Assembly (NCBI GenBank): GCA_944325765.1
Contig: CALVBH010000017.1
Coordinates: forward strand, 1 to 63,827
Source of the DNA: an uncultured Bacteroidales bacterium
Lineage (GTDB): Bacteria; Bacteroidota; Bacteroidia; Bacteroidales; UBA932
DNA: 63,827 nt
Direction: 5' to 3'
Shown here one piece after another: positions 1 to 9,810 of this stretch (position 1 is its first letter; each line of letters opens with the position of its first letter). The translations under genes and the position numbers were made by a program. Below the pieces are notes generated by a model that was not told the DNA's origin, made no database searches, and was given only the letters and a program-made list of their open reading frames with translations.

Positions 1-50
1 ATTGACGTTACTCTTGTACTACTTGCTTGCTCATCCTTTTCAAACAACTG

Positions 51-124
51 TGGAGATAGTCGGAGTCGAACCGACGACCCTCTGCTTGCAAAGCAGATGC
101 TCTAGCCAACTGAGCTATACCCCC
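51..124 (-). tRNA. tRNA-Ala (anticodon TGC)
   Basis: On the minus strand a full cloverleaf can be folded. The acceptor arm is GGGGGTA pairing with TATCTCC through two G-U pairs, the anticodon arm is TCTGC-TTTGCAA-GCAGA giving anticodon TGC, and the T arm carries GGTTCGACTCC. The discriminator is A and no CCA is encoded. It stands alone: no tRNA-Ile or rRNA sequence is visible next to it. Decodes alanine GCN codons. Confidence 0.96.
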
Positions 125-144
125 CCCTATTTCTTTTGGGATGG

Positions 145-175
145 CAAAGGTACGCTTTTTTTATTTATCTCCAAA
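145..175 (-). promoter_or_regulatory. Promoter of tRNA-Ala
   Basis: On the minus strand TTTG (172-175) is followed after 19 bases by TACCTTTG (145-152). This is a full match to the Bacteroidota sigma-A pattern TTTG-N19-21-TAnnTTTG. The expected start of transcription is about 14 bases before the mature tRNA 5' end. Confidence 0.8.
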
Positions 176-222
176 TCTTTTTTCCGAAATTTTTTTTCTT
201 AAAAAATAAAAAGTCGGTATGT

Positions 223-239
223 CATAATTGCAAATTATG
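223..239. repeat. 17-bp palindrome CATAATT-GCA-AATTATG
   Basis: Perfect 7-bp arms around a 3-base centre, lying between the tRNA-Ala promoter and the groEL terminator. It is AT-rich and could be an operator or a chance cruciform. Nothing else in this stretch looks like a gene. Confidence 0.5.
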
Positions 240-256
240 AATTCTTACACGCTTAA

Positions 257-295
257 AGAGGCTGCGTCAAAATTTATCATTTTGACACAGCCTCT
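257..295 (-). terminator. Terminator hairpin after groEL
   Basis: A 17-pair stem with one C/A mismatch (257-273 against 279-295) and a 5-base loop lies 28 bases downstream of the groEL stop. On the minus strand the stem contains a run ATTTTGAC and is followed by TTTAAGC. It is a strong hairpin with a short T tract, best read as the groESL terminator. Confidence 0.75.
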
Positions 296-322
296 CCAAG
301 CGATTGAATATCAGTCCGCAGA

Positions 323-1981
<1,659 letters not shown>

Positions 1982-2248
1982 TTAAAGTGTAGCCAGAATA
2001 TCCGACTGTTTCATGATAAGATAGGTTTTGCCGTCCACGGTAATTTCGGTTCCGGCATATTTCCCGTAGAGAACGGTATCGCCCGTCTTCACTTCCATCG
2101 GTTCATCTTTCTTGCCCGGCCCTACTGCCAGAACGGTCCCCTGCTGAGGTTTTTCCTTTGCCGTATCAGGAATATACAGTCCTGCCGCTGTTTTGGTCTC
2201 AGCCTCTTTAGGCTCTACCAATACTCTGTCTGCCAATGGTTTGATCAT
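1982..2248 (-). CDS. groES: Co-chaperonin GroES (Hsp10)
   Basis: An 88-residue heptameric lid of the GroEL chamber. The chosen start is the ATG at 2248 ([13 protein letters not shown]), which matches the conserved GroES N-terminus. An in-frame upstream extension to 2299 is not conserved and was rejected. The mobile-loop region around [17 protein letters not shown] is present. Upstream there is no clear TAnnTTTG box; instead a 13-bp palindrome lies 92 bp before the start and may serve heat-shock control (inference). Confidence 0.98.
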   Translation of the reverse strand: MIKPLADRVLVEPKEAETKTAAGLYIPDTAKEKPQQGTVLAVGPGKKDEPMEVKTGDTVLYGKYAGTEITVDGKTYLIMKQSDILATL

Positions 2249-2339
2249 AACTTTATAAATTTTGAATTTTGTCGGTAATTTCAGCGTCCTGCGACGCAAC
2301 GTCCCGGCTTAGGACAAAAGGGATGCCAGCGGGGAAAAC

Positions 2340-2352
2340 TGACAAAATGTCA
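2340..2352. promoter_or_regulatory. Palindrome TGACA-AAA-TGTCA upstream of groES and manA
   Basis: Perfect 5-bp arms with a 3-base centre in the 181-bp divergent region between groES (minus) and manA (plus). It lies 92 bp before groES and 78 bp before manA. A regulator-binding site is plausible, but nothing in the window identifies the regulator. Confidence 0.4.
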
Positions 2353-2399
2353 CGTAAGGAATGAAGAATTGTCATATACCCGTATTCCGATATTTTTGC

Positions 2400-2407
2400 T
2401 ACTTTTG
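2400..2407 (+). promoter_or_regulatory. -7 box of manA promoter
   Basis: TACTTTTG fits TAnnTTTG and sits 22 bases before the manA ATG. A second, overlapping match, TATTTTTG, lies at 2391-2398. No convincing TTTG element was seen 19-21 bases upstream, so the exact start is open. Confidence 0.5.
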
Positions 2408-2429
2408 TCGGCGGATGAATTGAATTGTT

Positions 2430-3551
2430 ATGGAACAGAACAGAATAAGGAAACTTTATCCGATGAAATTCATTCCCGTCAAGGTAAATCACGGATGGGG
2501 AGAAGAAAGCATTGCACTGGCAGACCTGGGAATAGAGGATTCCGTAGCGGCAGAAGGATGGCTGGCGGAGAACTCCATAGGCGAAATTATGGAAACATAC
2601 ATGGAGCGTGTTGTCGGCGAAGCCGTTTACGGTTATTACGGGAGGCAGTTCCCCGTATCCGTAAAATTTCTGTACATTGCCGGCGAGTTGCCCGTGCACG
2701 TTCATCCTGACGACGAGACGGCAGAACAGAGATTCGATGCGCTCGGAGGGAAGGAACTGTGGTACATAATCTCGGCTGAAAAGGATGCTGAAATTTTCTG
2801 CGGATTCAGCCGCGACATCTCCGCCCGGGAAGTTTATGACAGATGTACGGACGGAACCATCAAGGAAGTGATGAACGTCATACATCCGCAGGAAGGAGAC
2901 TGCATCCTCATCGAACCCGGAATACTGCATTCGGCGGGGAAAGGAATCCGTGCGGCGGTAATCAAGGAGGCATCGGAACTGCCGTTCAGGTTATACGACA
3001 AGGACGAGACCGACAGCGAAGTGCTGGCAGATCATCTGGCGGAAGCTATGGATTTCATAAATTACGGCAGACATTCGCCTGTGGTAATACATTCCGGCCA
3101 TGCGGCCGAAGGCGCTTCTGCAGGGAAAATCCTTTCCTGCCAGGAATTCAATGCAGTGGCCGTCAACCTGAAGGAGCCGATTCACAGCTACACCGAACAG
3201 CAGGGCTGCTACATATTATACGTTTGCGTAACAGGCGAAGCCTCCGTTCAGGTTCCGGGGACCGACGGTGAGGGGAAAAAGAATATGGAAAACTTCATGC
3301 TGAAAAAAGGCGAGGCGATGATAGTGCCTGCCGAAGTGCAGGACTTTTTCGTGGTTCCCGCAGACAGGGATACCGTACTGATAGAAGTGACTGCCGGAGA
3401 ACGTGACGACACCGATGACTATATCGACCCGGACACGGAGCCGTTCCTCGAGGGAGAAGACTACGAAGGGCTTGAAGACGAAGATTCCGATGACACGGGA
3501 ACCGCTTCAGGAAGAGCCGTCACGGGAAAACACGACATGAACTGGAACTGA
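2430..3551 (+). CDS. manA: Class I mannose-6-phosphate isomerase
   Basis: Interconverts fructose-6-phosphate and mannose-6-phosphate, using zinc, in the cytosol. The metal-site motif PVHVHPDDE gives His90 and His92, and the later PGILHSAGKG gives His167, as in type I phosphomannose isomerases. The start at 2430 is kept because RKLYPMKFIPV lines up with the usual Bacteroidota N-terminus LYPLKF; a Met 11 residues on is possible. The 373-residue protein is longer than most bacterial homologues because of a very acidic tail (from about residue 330, rich in D and E). The next gene follows after one base, so both are probably one transcript. Confidence 0.9.
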   Translation: MEQNRIRKLYPMKFIPVKVNHGWGEESIALADLGIEDSVAAEGWLAENSIGEIMETYMERVVGEAVYGYYGRQFPVSVKFLYIAGELPVHVHPDDETAEQRFDALGGKELWYIISAEKDAEIFCGFSRDISAREVYDRCTDGTIKEVMNVIHPQEGDCILIEPGILHSAGKGIRAAVIKEASELPFRLYDKDETDSEVLADHLAEAMDFINYGRHSPVVIHSGHAAEGASAGKILSCQEFNAVAVNLKEPIHSYTEQQGCYILYVCVTGEASVQVPGTDGEGKKNMENFMLKKGEAMIVPAEVQDFFVVPADRDTVLIEVTAGERDDTDDYIDPDTEPFLEGEDYEGLEDEDSDDTGTASGRAVTGKHDMNWN

Positions 3552-3552
3552 T

Positions 3553-4017
3553 ATGGAAGTAAGAATAGACAAATACCTGTGGTCGATACGTGTTTTCAAA
3601 ACCAGGAGCGATGCCACCGACGCGTGCAAAGGCGGAAAAGTCAGAATCAACGGAGCCGACACCAAACCTTCGAAGACCGTAAAGCCCGGCGACGTTCTCA
3701 CTGTCAGGAAAGGTGCCGTTTCGTTCCAATACCGCGTCATAGCACTTATTGACAAACGCCAGGGGGCTAAACTTGTCCCTCAATACGCGGAAAACATCAC
3801 GCCTCAGGAAGAACTGGACAAACTGAAAGCTCCCGTAGAGACATTCTTCCTCAAACGCGACAGAGGAAGCGGCAGGCCGACAAAAAAGGAAAGACGGCAG
3901 ATGGATTCGCTCTGGAGCTCCCTCAGTTTCGAAGTGCCGGACGATGTGGCGGAAAAATTTGCGGCAGAATTCGGTTTCGATGACGACGGCGACGACGACA
4001 TTTTTGACGAGAACTGA
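3553..4017 (+). CDS. S4-domain RNA-binding protein, Hsp15 family
   Basis: The N-terminal ~60 residues (RIDKYLWSIRVFKTRSDA...GKVRINGADTKPSKTVKPGD) are an S4 RNA-binding fold of the Hsp15/HslR type. In other bacteria this family binds stalled 50S subunits carrying peptidyl-tRNA. The 154-residue length suits the family, but the tail is unusually acidic and ends in DDDGDDDIFDEN. It follows manA with a one-base gap and ends before a terminator. The function is inferred from family membership only. Confidence 0.85.
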   Translation: MEVRIDKYLWSIRVFKTRSDATDACKGGKVRINGADTKPSKTVKPGDVLTVRKGAVSFQYRVIALIDKRQGAKLVPQYAENITPQEELDKLKAPVETFFLKRDRGSGRPTKKERRQMDSLWSSLSFEVPDDVAEKFAAEFGFDDDGDDDIFDEN

Positions 4018-4121
4018 ACCGCCGGTCAATTCCTTGAACCGGCCGAATATTTTACGATAACTTGCAACAATCAGCCTGCCGCCTGCATCTATAATACAGG
4101 TTTAGGTTTTAGTACACGTTC

Positions 4122-4155
4122 AGGCGCCAGTTCTTCAAAAAAGACAGCGCCTTTT
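4122..4155 (+). terminator. Terminator after manA-S4 operon
   Basis: AGGCGC (4122-4127) pairs with GCGCCT (4147-4152), with a further inner TCTT/AAGA pairing, followed by TTTTCTTATT. It lies between two convergent genes and directly precedes the stop of the minus-strand PCMD gene. Confidence 0.7.
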
Positions 4156-4156
4156 C

Positions 4157-5131
4157 TTATTCCATTTCCAGCCTGATGTTGTCGAGCCAGAGTATGTTTC
4201 CCACACCGCCGTAGAAAGCAGGCTGAGAACTGGCTAAAAACGTAAGTATCAGATAATTCGGCTCGTCACCCTCGTCTGCCCAACCCTCTTCCTGCACCAT
4301 CACCTTTTTTCCGAGGCTGTTCTCGCAGTAAAAGGCTGTTTCCGGATCATTGATCAGCCCCATGTAATCCCTGTAGAACGGTTCTGAAGTAATATCGCCG
4401 TATGCCACATTCATTTTAAATCCGTTCACCCACTCCGGCGCATTCTCTTCGAAAAGACGGATAGCCGTACCGACCCTCAATGCATGCACGGAGCCGTCTG
4501 CCTCTTCCCAACGTTTCTGGAGGATGAGACAGGCCTTCGGATAGTCGGCGCAGTCCATTTCCTTCAGTCTGGAAAAGCCTGTTCCGCGCACGACATCATG
4601 CCCCACCTCCGCCTTGTAATCGAAAGACAGGGACTGCGGCCGCCCCTCGAACGGGAGTCCGTATGCCACCTTGGCCATTGGCGACTTGGTGTCCCGGATA
4701 GGCTCCTCAAGGCCTCCGATAAAGAACGCGCCCTGGCAGGTAACGTCCATATTTATCATTCCCAACACCTTTACCGACTCTATGTGCGTCTCCAGGCGAG
4801 CGCAGTAGCCGTCTCCGCGTTTTTCAGGAAAAACAGTAGTGTTCGTCTTGGTAACTCCTGCCACTACGGCAATGACATTGTTGGTTCTCCACAGATAGCC
4901 CTCGGGCGCTTCGAACGGCTCATCAGTCCTGACTATCTCCTGATCTCCATAGAATTCATACAGATGCTTGATGCCCCCTCCTATGACTCCGGACTCCTTC
5001 ACCTCCCGGACAGACCAGTGGTCCAGTTTTCCGTAGCTGTTTATAAGTTCCACGATATCAGCCTGTGCCAGGCACACTGCCGGAAACCCGGACAAAAGTA
5101 CGGTTAAGAAAAATTTTGTTGTTCGTCTCAT
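4157..5131 (-). CDS. Exported PCMD-domain protein
   Basis: A 324-residue product with a signal peptide (MRRTTKFFLTVLLSGFPAVCLA, cleavage likely after AQA). The body resembles the PCMD family (putative carbohydrate metabolism domain) of Bacteroidota. It has the GYLWRTNNV stretch near residue 85, a WVNGFKMN region, and a closing beta-rich LWLDNIRLEME segment typical of carbohydrate-binding-like jelly rolls. The substrate is unknown. A TAACTTTG box on the minus strand (5179-5186) may be its promoter. It is divergent from the M6 protease, and whether the two act together is not shown by the sequence. Confidence 0.75.
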   Translation of the reverse strand: MRRTTKFFLTVLLSGFPAVCLAQADIVELINSYGKLDHWSVREVKESGVIGGGIKHLYEFYGDQEIVRTDEPFEAPEGYLWRTNNVIAVVAGVTKTNTTVFPEKRGDGYCARLETHIESVKVLGMINMDVTCQGAFFIGGLEEPIRDTKSPMAKVAYGLPFEGRPQSLSFDYKAEVGHDVVRGTGFSRLKEMDCADYPKACLILQKRWEEADGSVHALRVGTAIRLFEENAPEWVNGFKMNVAYGDITSEPFYRDYMGLINDPETAFYCENSLGKKVMVQEEGWADEGDEPNYLILTFLASSQPAFYGGVGNILWLDNIRLEME

Positions 5132-5178
5132 AAAAATTGCCTATATATGCAAATATTTGCTTCGGTTCGTCTCGCGGG

Positions 5179-5186
5179 CAAAGTTA
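5179..5186 (-). promoter_or_regulatory. Possible -7 box of PCMD gene
   Basis: The plus-strand CAAAGTTA reads TAACTTTG on the minus strand, fitting TAnnTTTG, 48 bases before the gene start. No good upstream element was found. A perfect 12-bp palindrome GCAAATATTTGC lies at 5149-5160 in the same divergent gap. Confidence 0.4.
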
Positions 5187-5202
5187 ATATTTTTTGACGT
5201 CT

Positions 5203-7413
5203 ATGAAGAATATGTCGACGAAAATTGCAACGGTATTGCTTACCGTCATCATACTGCTCTCCGGTTACGGACATTGCCGGGCCGTCCCGGCAAAAAAGGG
5301 GGAATTTTATCTGTCCCAGCCTGACGGGACGACCGTATTGGCTAAGCTCAGGGGTGATGAATTCATGAAAATACTGACGACCTCCGACGGGTGCACGATA
5401 AAAATGGGCGAGGACGGATGGTATTATTATGCGTATTACGGGGAAGACGGAGGATTGGTCCTTACCGGATACAGAGCCGGTCAGAAGGCTCCTGCGGATG
5501 TGCTGGCAAAAAGCAGGCTCATCCCTTACGGACAGCTGGCTGCCGCGGCCGCGATAAAAAGGGCGGGCGTCAGCGATGCTGAAAAAGGTGACAATGCCCT
5601 GCTCAGAATCAGAAAGGCCAAAGGACTGTCCACGAAAAGCGGAGAAAACGTGGCAGAACGGCACGGGCTCGTCATCCTGGCGCAGTTCAAGGATCTGAAA
5701 TTCCAGGAGGGGCATACCAAGGAAACTTTCACAAGGATGCTGATGGAGTCCGGATATGACAGCAACGGCGCCACAGGCTCCGCGAAGGATTATTTCGATG
5801 ACCAGTATGAGGGGTATTTCACCTTCTCGTTCGATGTCAGCGATATCGTGACACTGTCAAAGAACTACGCCTACTACGGGAGCAACGATAAAAATACCGA
5901 AGATGACGTAAATGCTGCCGAAATGATTCTGGAAGCCTGCAGACTGGCGGACGGGAGCGTGGACTTTTCCAGCTATGACGATGACGGGGACGGCTATGTG
6001 GACAATGTATTCGTATTCTTCGCCGGAGGAGATGAGGCGGAAGGGGCCGGTGACGACCATATCTGGTCGCACGCCTGGGAACTTAGCGTAGAATATAATA
6101 AAGAGAAAGAGAGGACTTTCGACGGAGTGATAGTGAACCGATATGCCTGCACTTCTGAACTGACGAGAAGTACGTTCGGAGTATATTCGCTGGCCGGGAT
6201 AGGGACTTTCTGCCACGAATTCAGCCACACGCTCGGACTGTCTGACTACTACGATACCGACTATGAAGAAAGCGGAGGCATGTCGGAAGCCCTGTGGGGT
6301 TCCATATCCCTGATGGACAGCGGAAATTCGAACAACGACGGCCACACTCCGCCCAACCTGAGCGCCGTAGAAAAGGATGAACTGGGCTTTTTCGAGGCAG
6401 AGACCCTGACCGCAGGCACTTTCACGCTCACTCCTGCCGGGAAAGGAGGAAAATACTACAGGATGGAGACCGATACGCCCGGCGAATATTTCCTTTTCGA
6501 ATGCAGGGCCGAAGAGGGCTGGGACGAATACATCGGCGGAAGCGGACTGCTCATATACCATATAGACAAATCCGCGAGAAGAGCTGGATTTTCTTCTTCC
6601 TACGAGAGAAACCTGACAGCTGCCGAAAGATGGAACCGGAACGAAATCAACTGCAATCCGCAGTACCAGTGCGCAGACCTGATAGAAGCCAGTTCCCGGG
6701 CCACGGATGTGTCGGAAGTGTTCTTTCCTTACCGGACAGGCTCTATGGGCAATTCTGCATTCACGCCGGCCACCGACCCTGCCTTCGTTTTCCGCAGCGG
6801 GACCAAATCCTCGCTATCCATCACCGATATCAGGAAATCCGGGGACAATATCATACTGACCGTAAACGACAGCAACGGCATCATCGCCCTGGCCAAAGAG
6901 ACTTTCCAGGATGCGGCTATCCTCACCTGGAGGCTGTCTGCGGTTTCGGAAGAAACAACCTGCTCCGTGACTTTGCACGGTCTCAACGGTCAGGAGATGG
7001 AAACTAAGGAAGCTATCGAGTATGAACCCGGAAAATTTTCCTGCACGTTCGAGAATCTGACTCCAGCCATGTTATACAAAGTCAAAATATGCAGTTATGT
7101 CGGCGACAGCAAGGAAGATGAAACCGAAACGGATATAAAAACCTCCTCCAAAAGGACTACGGTCTACCCTTTCATCTACCTTTACAATGTAACACGCAAC
7201 GATGACGGGACTTTTCCCCGCGGCAGCAAATTCCCTCTGAGGCTTTTCAATGCATACGATGCCGAAGAGATAGTATGGACCATGGACGGAAAGGAAATCG
7301 CAACCGACGGAAGCGGATATTACACTCCCGAGTCTTCAGGGACGATGCAGGCAGAAATTTACTATGAAGACGGTTCGACATCCATCGTCAGGAAAGTGAT
7401 AACCCTCAAATAA
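5203..7413 (+). CDS. Secreted M6-family metalloprotease
   Basis: A 736-residue exported zinc protease of the immune-inhibitor-A-like M6 group. The ATG at 5203 begins a clear signal peptide (MKNMSTKIATVLLTVIILLSGYGHCRA); an upstream in-frame TTG is less likely. The zinc motif is H338-E-F-S-H342, followed by TLGLSDYYD as in M6 enzymes. A calcium-like DDDGDGYVDN stretch lies near residue 260. After the catalytic domain come a second beta domain and a fibronectin-III-like region (about 550-650). No recognisable type IX secretion C-terminal domain is seen. A small lipoprotein gene follows 17 bp downstream. Natural substrates are unknown. Confidence 0.92.
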   Translation: MKNMSTKIATVLLTVIILLSGYGHCRAVPAKKGEFYLSQPDGTTVLAKLRGDEFMKILTTSDGCTIKMGEDGWYYYAYYGEDGGLVLTGYRAGQKAPADVLAKSRLIPYGQLAAAAAIKRAGVSDAEKGDNALLRIRKAKGLSTKSGENVAERHGLVILAQFKDLKFQEGHTKETFTRMLMESGYDSNGATGSAKDYFDDQYEGYFTFSFDVSDIVTLSKNYAYYGSNDKNTEDDVNAAEMILEACRLADGSVDFSSYDDDGDGYVDNVFVFFAGGDEAEGAGDDHIWSHAWELSVEYNKEKERTFDGVIVNRYACTSELTRSTFGVYSLAGIGTFCHEFSHTLGLSDYYDTDYEESGGMSEALWGSISLMDSGNSNNDGHTPPNLSAVEKDELGFFEAETLTAGTFTLTPAGKGGKYYRMETDTPGEYFLFECRAEEGWDEYIGGSGLLIYHIDKSARRAGFSSSYERNLTAAERWNRNEINCNPQYQCADLIEASSRATDVSEVFFPYRTGSMGNSAFTPATDPAFVFRSGTKSSLSITDIRKSGDNIILTVNDSNGIIALAKETFQDAAILTWRLSAVSEETTCSVTLHGLNGQEMETKEAIEYEPGKFSCTFENLTPAMLYKVKICSYVGDSKEDETETDIKTSSKRTTVYPFIYLYNVTRNDDGTFPRGSKFPLRLFNAYDAEEIVWTMDGKEIATDGSGYYTPESSGTMQAEIYYEDGSTSIVRKVITLK

Positions 7414-7430
7414 TCAGGAAATCCAAGTTT

Positions 7431-7853
7431 ATGAAAGCCACCAGTGTCATAAAATCCGTATCAGCCGGGATTATATTCGGCGCCCTGCTGTGCGGCTGCG
7501 AGCCGGAGTTTACGCTGAAAGATTTCAAGAGCGAAAACGGGATAGGACTAATCATAAAGGGGACTCCCGTGCTCACATACGATGAAAAACGGTTCCAGAC
7601 AGGATACAATAAAGAAAAAAACACGTTCTGGGTCACGGATGACAATATGGCCGACTATTTTATCCTGACCTGCAGCTCATTCCCAGAAGCCGGTTCAAGT
7701 GTTACCGGCAGCCTGAAATACACCACGGAAACAGACGTGAAAAACAGGCAGGGTATCAGTTTCGAAGTCATCAGCTGCGACTACGATTCCGGAATAATCA
7801 AACTGTGGAATGACTCGGGCAAAATCGGGGTCATAGTCAGCATGCTTTTCTGA
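7431..7853 (+). CDS. Small lipoprotein of unknown function
   Basis: A 140-residue product. The N-terminus (SAGIIFGALLCGCEPE) is a lipoprotein signal with a Cys lipobox near residue 23. The rest is beta-rich and unrecognised. It lies 17 bp after the M6 protease gene on the same strand, so the two are probably co-transcribed; a role as partner or inhibitor of the protease would be guesswork. Confidence 0.7.
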   Translation: MKATSVIKSVSAGIIFGALLCGCEPEFTLKDFKSENGIGLIIKGTPVLTYDEKRFQTGYNKEKNTFWVTDDNMADYFILTCSSFPEAGSSVTGSLKYTTETDVKNRQGISFEVISCDYDSGIIKLWNDSGKIGVIVSMLF

Positions 7854-7863
7854 AAAATATTGC

Positions 7864-7871
7864 TAAATTTG
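7864..7871 (+). promoter_or_regulatory. -7 box of tpiA promoter
   Basis: TAAATTTG fits TAnnTTTG, 41 bases before the tpiA ATG. The upstream region is T-rich but has no TTTG at the ideal spacing. Confidence 0.5.
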
Positions 7872-7911
7872 CGCCCGTTCGGAAATTACAGACAAAAACA
7901 GAATAAAGGTT

Positions 7912-8664
7912 ATGAGAAAGAAAATCGTTGCAGGCAACTGGAAAATGAACACCACCGTTGCCGAAGGTGTCGAACTGGCAAAGGCTGTCGCAGCCAAATC
8001 CTCTGAAGTACCTTCTTCAGTAAAACTGATCATCGCTCCGCCGTTTACCCATCTGGTTCCGGTAGCGGAAGCCATCAAGGGGACCTCGATAGGACTTTCG
8101 GCACAGAACTGTGCAGACAAGGAGAAAGGCGCATATACCGGCGAGGTAGCCGCAGATATGCTCGTATCGGCCGGATGCCAGTACACCATCCTCGGCCACT
8201 CTGAGAGAAGGCAGTACTACGGCGAGACCGATGCCAAACTGGTCGAAAAGATTAAGTTGGCTATCGCCAACGGTCTTTCCCCGATTTTCTGCGTAGGTGA
8301 AAATCTGGATGAGCGCGAGGCAGAACGTCATTTCGATGTCGTAACGGAACAGGTGAAGAACGTTCTCTACACTCTTTCTGCCGAAGATATGGCCAAGGTC
8401 ATCATCGCTTACGAACCCGTATGGGCCATCGGCACCGGCAAGACCGCTACCGCAGAGCAGGCTCAGGAAATCCACGCCTGCATCAGAAAAGTCGTTGAAG
8501 AAAAATTCGGTGCTCTGGCAGAGGAAATCACCATCCTTTACGGCGGAAGCTGCAAGCCTTCAAATGCAAAGGAACTTTTCGCCTGCCCGGACATCGACGG
8601 AGGGCTTATAGGCGGAGCCGCACTGAAGGCAGATGACTTCATCGCTATCGCATTGTCATTCTAA
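7912..8664 (+). CDS. tpiA: Triosephosphate isomerase
   Basis: Interconverts dihydroxyacetone phosphate and glyceraldehyde-3-phosphate in glycolysis. The 250-residue TIM barrel has all key residues: Lys11 in GNWKMN, His96 in ILGHSERR, Glu168 in [14 protein letters not shown], and the phosphate-binding YGGSCKPSN. Length and start are standard. It has its own promoter-like box and ends at a strong hairpin at 8702-8728, so it is likely monocistronic. Confidence 0.99.
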   Translation: MRKKIVAGNWKMNTTVAEGVELAKAVAAKSSEVPSSVKLIIAPPFTHLVPVAEAIKGTSIGLSAQNCADKEKGAYTGEVAADMLVSAGCQYTILGHSERRQYYGETDAKLVEKIKLAIANGLSPIFCVGENLDEREAERHFDVVTEQVKNVLYTLSAEDMAKVIIAYEPVWAIGTGKTATAEQAQEIHACIRKVVEEKFGALAEEITILYGGSCKPSNAKELFACPDIDGGLIGGAALKADDFIAIALSF

Positions 8665-8701
8665 GCGCAGGGCATAGTCCTCGGAACCAAAGTATAAAAG
8701 A

Positions 8702-8728
8702 CGAGCCGGACTGTAAAAGTCCGGCTCG
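8702..8728. terminator. Bidirectional terminator between tpiA and the DUF5017 gene
   Basis: A perfect 11-bp stem CGAGCCGGACT/AGTCCGGCTCG with a 5-base loop. On the minus strand it is followed by TCTTTTATACTTT and on the plus strand by CATTGTCTT, so it can end both tpiA and the convergent PUL operon. Confidence 0.85.
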
Positions 8729-8758
8729 CATTGTCTTCAGCAGGTCCAGTGCATCTCC

Positions 8759-9787
8759 CTATTCTGCCGGCTCCGTCTGCAGAGGCGGATTTACGACAGT
8801 GACTGTCAGTTCCTTCACCTGCGACGATGACCCCTGGTAATTCACATTCGTACCGACGAATGTCACCGTATACGTACCAGGCTCCTCGAAAGTATACTCG
8901 TATGTATCGAGGTAATTCTGAAGATTCTTCACCACTATCCCTTCATCCGGATCGATGGAAAGGAACGCCCTCGGAGCCGAGAATGCCCAACCGGTGCAGT
9001 AATGCTGTATGGCATCATAGTAGGCTCCGGAGAAAACGATGTCCTGCTGGGCATTCAGTCTGATCCGTCCGTTCTGATTTACCGTGTTCACGTATGGCTG
9101 GTCCACCCTCGGGTCCGTCTGGAAAGTCTGTCCCATAATGTCCTGCAGCTTATAACTCATCTCCACACCGTCTATATCCACATACAGAGTCCCGTTTACA
9201 TAATAGGTATCCATGTAGGTGTGAGGATAAGTGATGTTCTCCCCGTCCACGACATCTTCCGGCTCCGGAGGACACCAGTAGAACGCCAGACAGAAATTCG
9301 AGGCGAGTTCTTTCGGCAGTTCCCTGCCCACATCGAAATATACATCGATCTTACCGCCCGGATCATCGAACTCGATTTCTGTCCAGCCTTCCATCCCTCC
9401 CGCATACATCTCCTCAAGTCTGGTCCTGTCGGTTTCTGGATTGCTGGACAGTTCCTCGAAACTGTCGGAATAATAAATTTCCAGCGCCTCGCTGTTCCCC
9501 TGCCGGTGTTGGATGGACAGTTCCAGCCTCATTGCATTTGCATGATCGGCAGTGGTCTGATAACGGTCGCGATACTCATACCTGTGACCCGGTTCACCGC
9601 TGTAGAACAGGAGGTTGTCCGGATTTCCCGTGATATTGAACACCACGGGTTCTCCGGCCACGTATGTATTGGACGGGGCCAGAGTCACATTATAGTCTAT
9701 TTCCGCATATATGTTCGGCTGCTCGCAGCCTGCCGCCATAAGCAGGACTGCAGCAGAGAAGAACAACGGTAAAATTCTGAAAGTCAT
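8759..9787 (-). CDS. DUF5017-type SusE/F-position surface lipoprotein
   Basis: A 342-residue product from the ATG at 9787. The longer frame to 9817 would overlap the susD stop and lacks an extra signal. The leader MTFRILPLFFSAAVLLMAAGC is a lipoprotein signal. The N-terminal part (VAGEPVVFNITGNPDNLLFYSGEPGHRYEYRDRY) has the pattern of DUF5017 proteins, which sit downstream of susD. The C-terminus has a PKD/Ig-like strand pattern (TYEYTFEEPGTYTVTFVGTNV). Expected role: surface glycan-binding protein of the PUL, in the SusE/SusF position. Last gene of the minus operon, ending at the shared terminator. Confidence 0.8.
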   Translation of the reverse strand: MTFRILPLFFSAAVLLMAAGCEQPNIYAEIDYNVTLAPSNTYVAGEPVVFNITGNPDNLLFYSGEPGHRYEYRDRYQTTADHANAMRLELSIQHRQGNSEALEIYYSDSFEELSSNPETDRTRLEEMYAGGMEGWTEIEFDDPGGKIDVYFDVGRELPKELASNFCLAFYWCPPEPEDVVDGENITYPHTYMDTYYVNGTLYVDIDGVEMSYKLQDIMGQTFQTDPRVDQPYVNTVNQNGRIRLNAQQDIVFSGAYYDAIQHYCTGWAFSAPRAFLSIDPDEGIVVKNLQNYLDTYEYTFEEPGTYTVTFVGTNVNYQGSSSQVKELTVTVVNPPLQTEPAE

Positions 9788-9810
9788 ATCTGTCAATTTT
9801 TTAGTCAATG

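Noticed and set aside
1-125. rRNA operon spacer with tRNA-Ile/tRNA-Ala
   Set aside because: No tRNA-Ile or rRNA sequence flanks tRNA-Ala, and the tRNA has its own full promoter.
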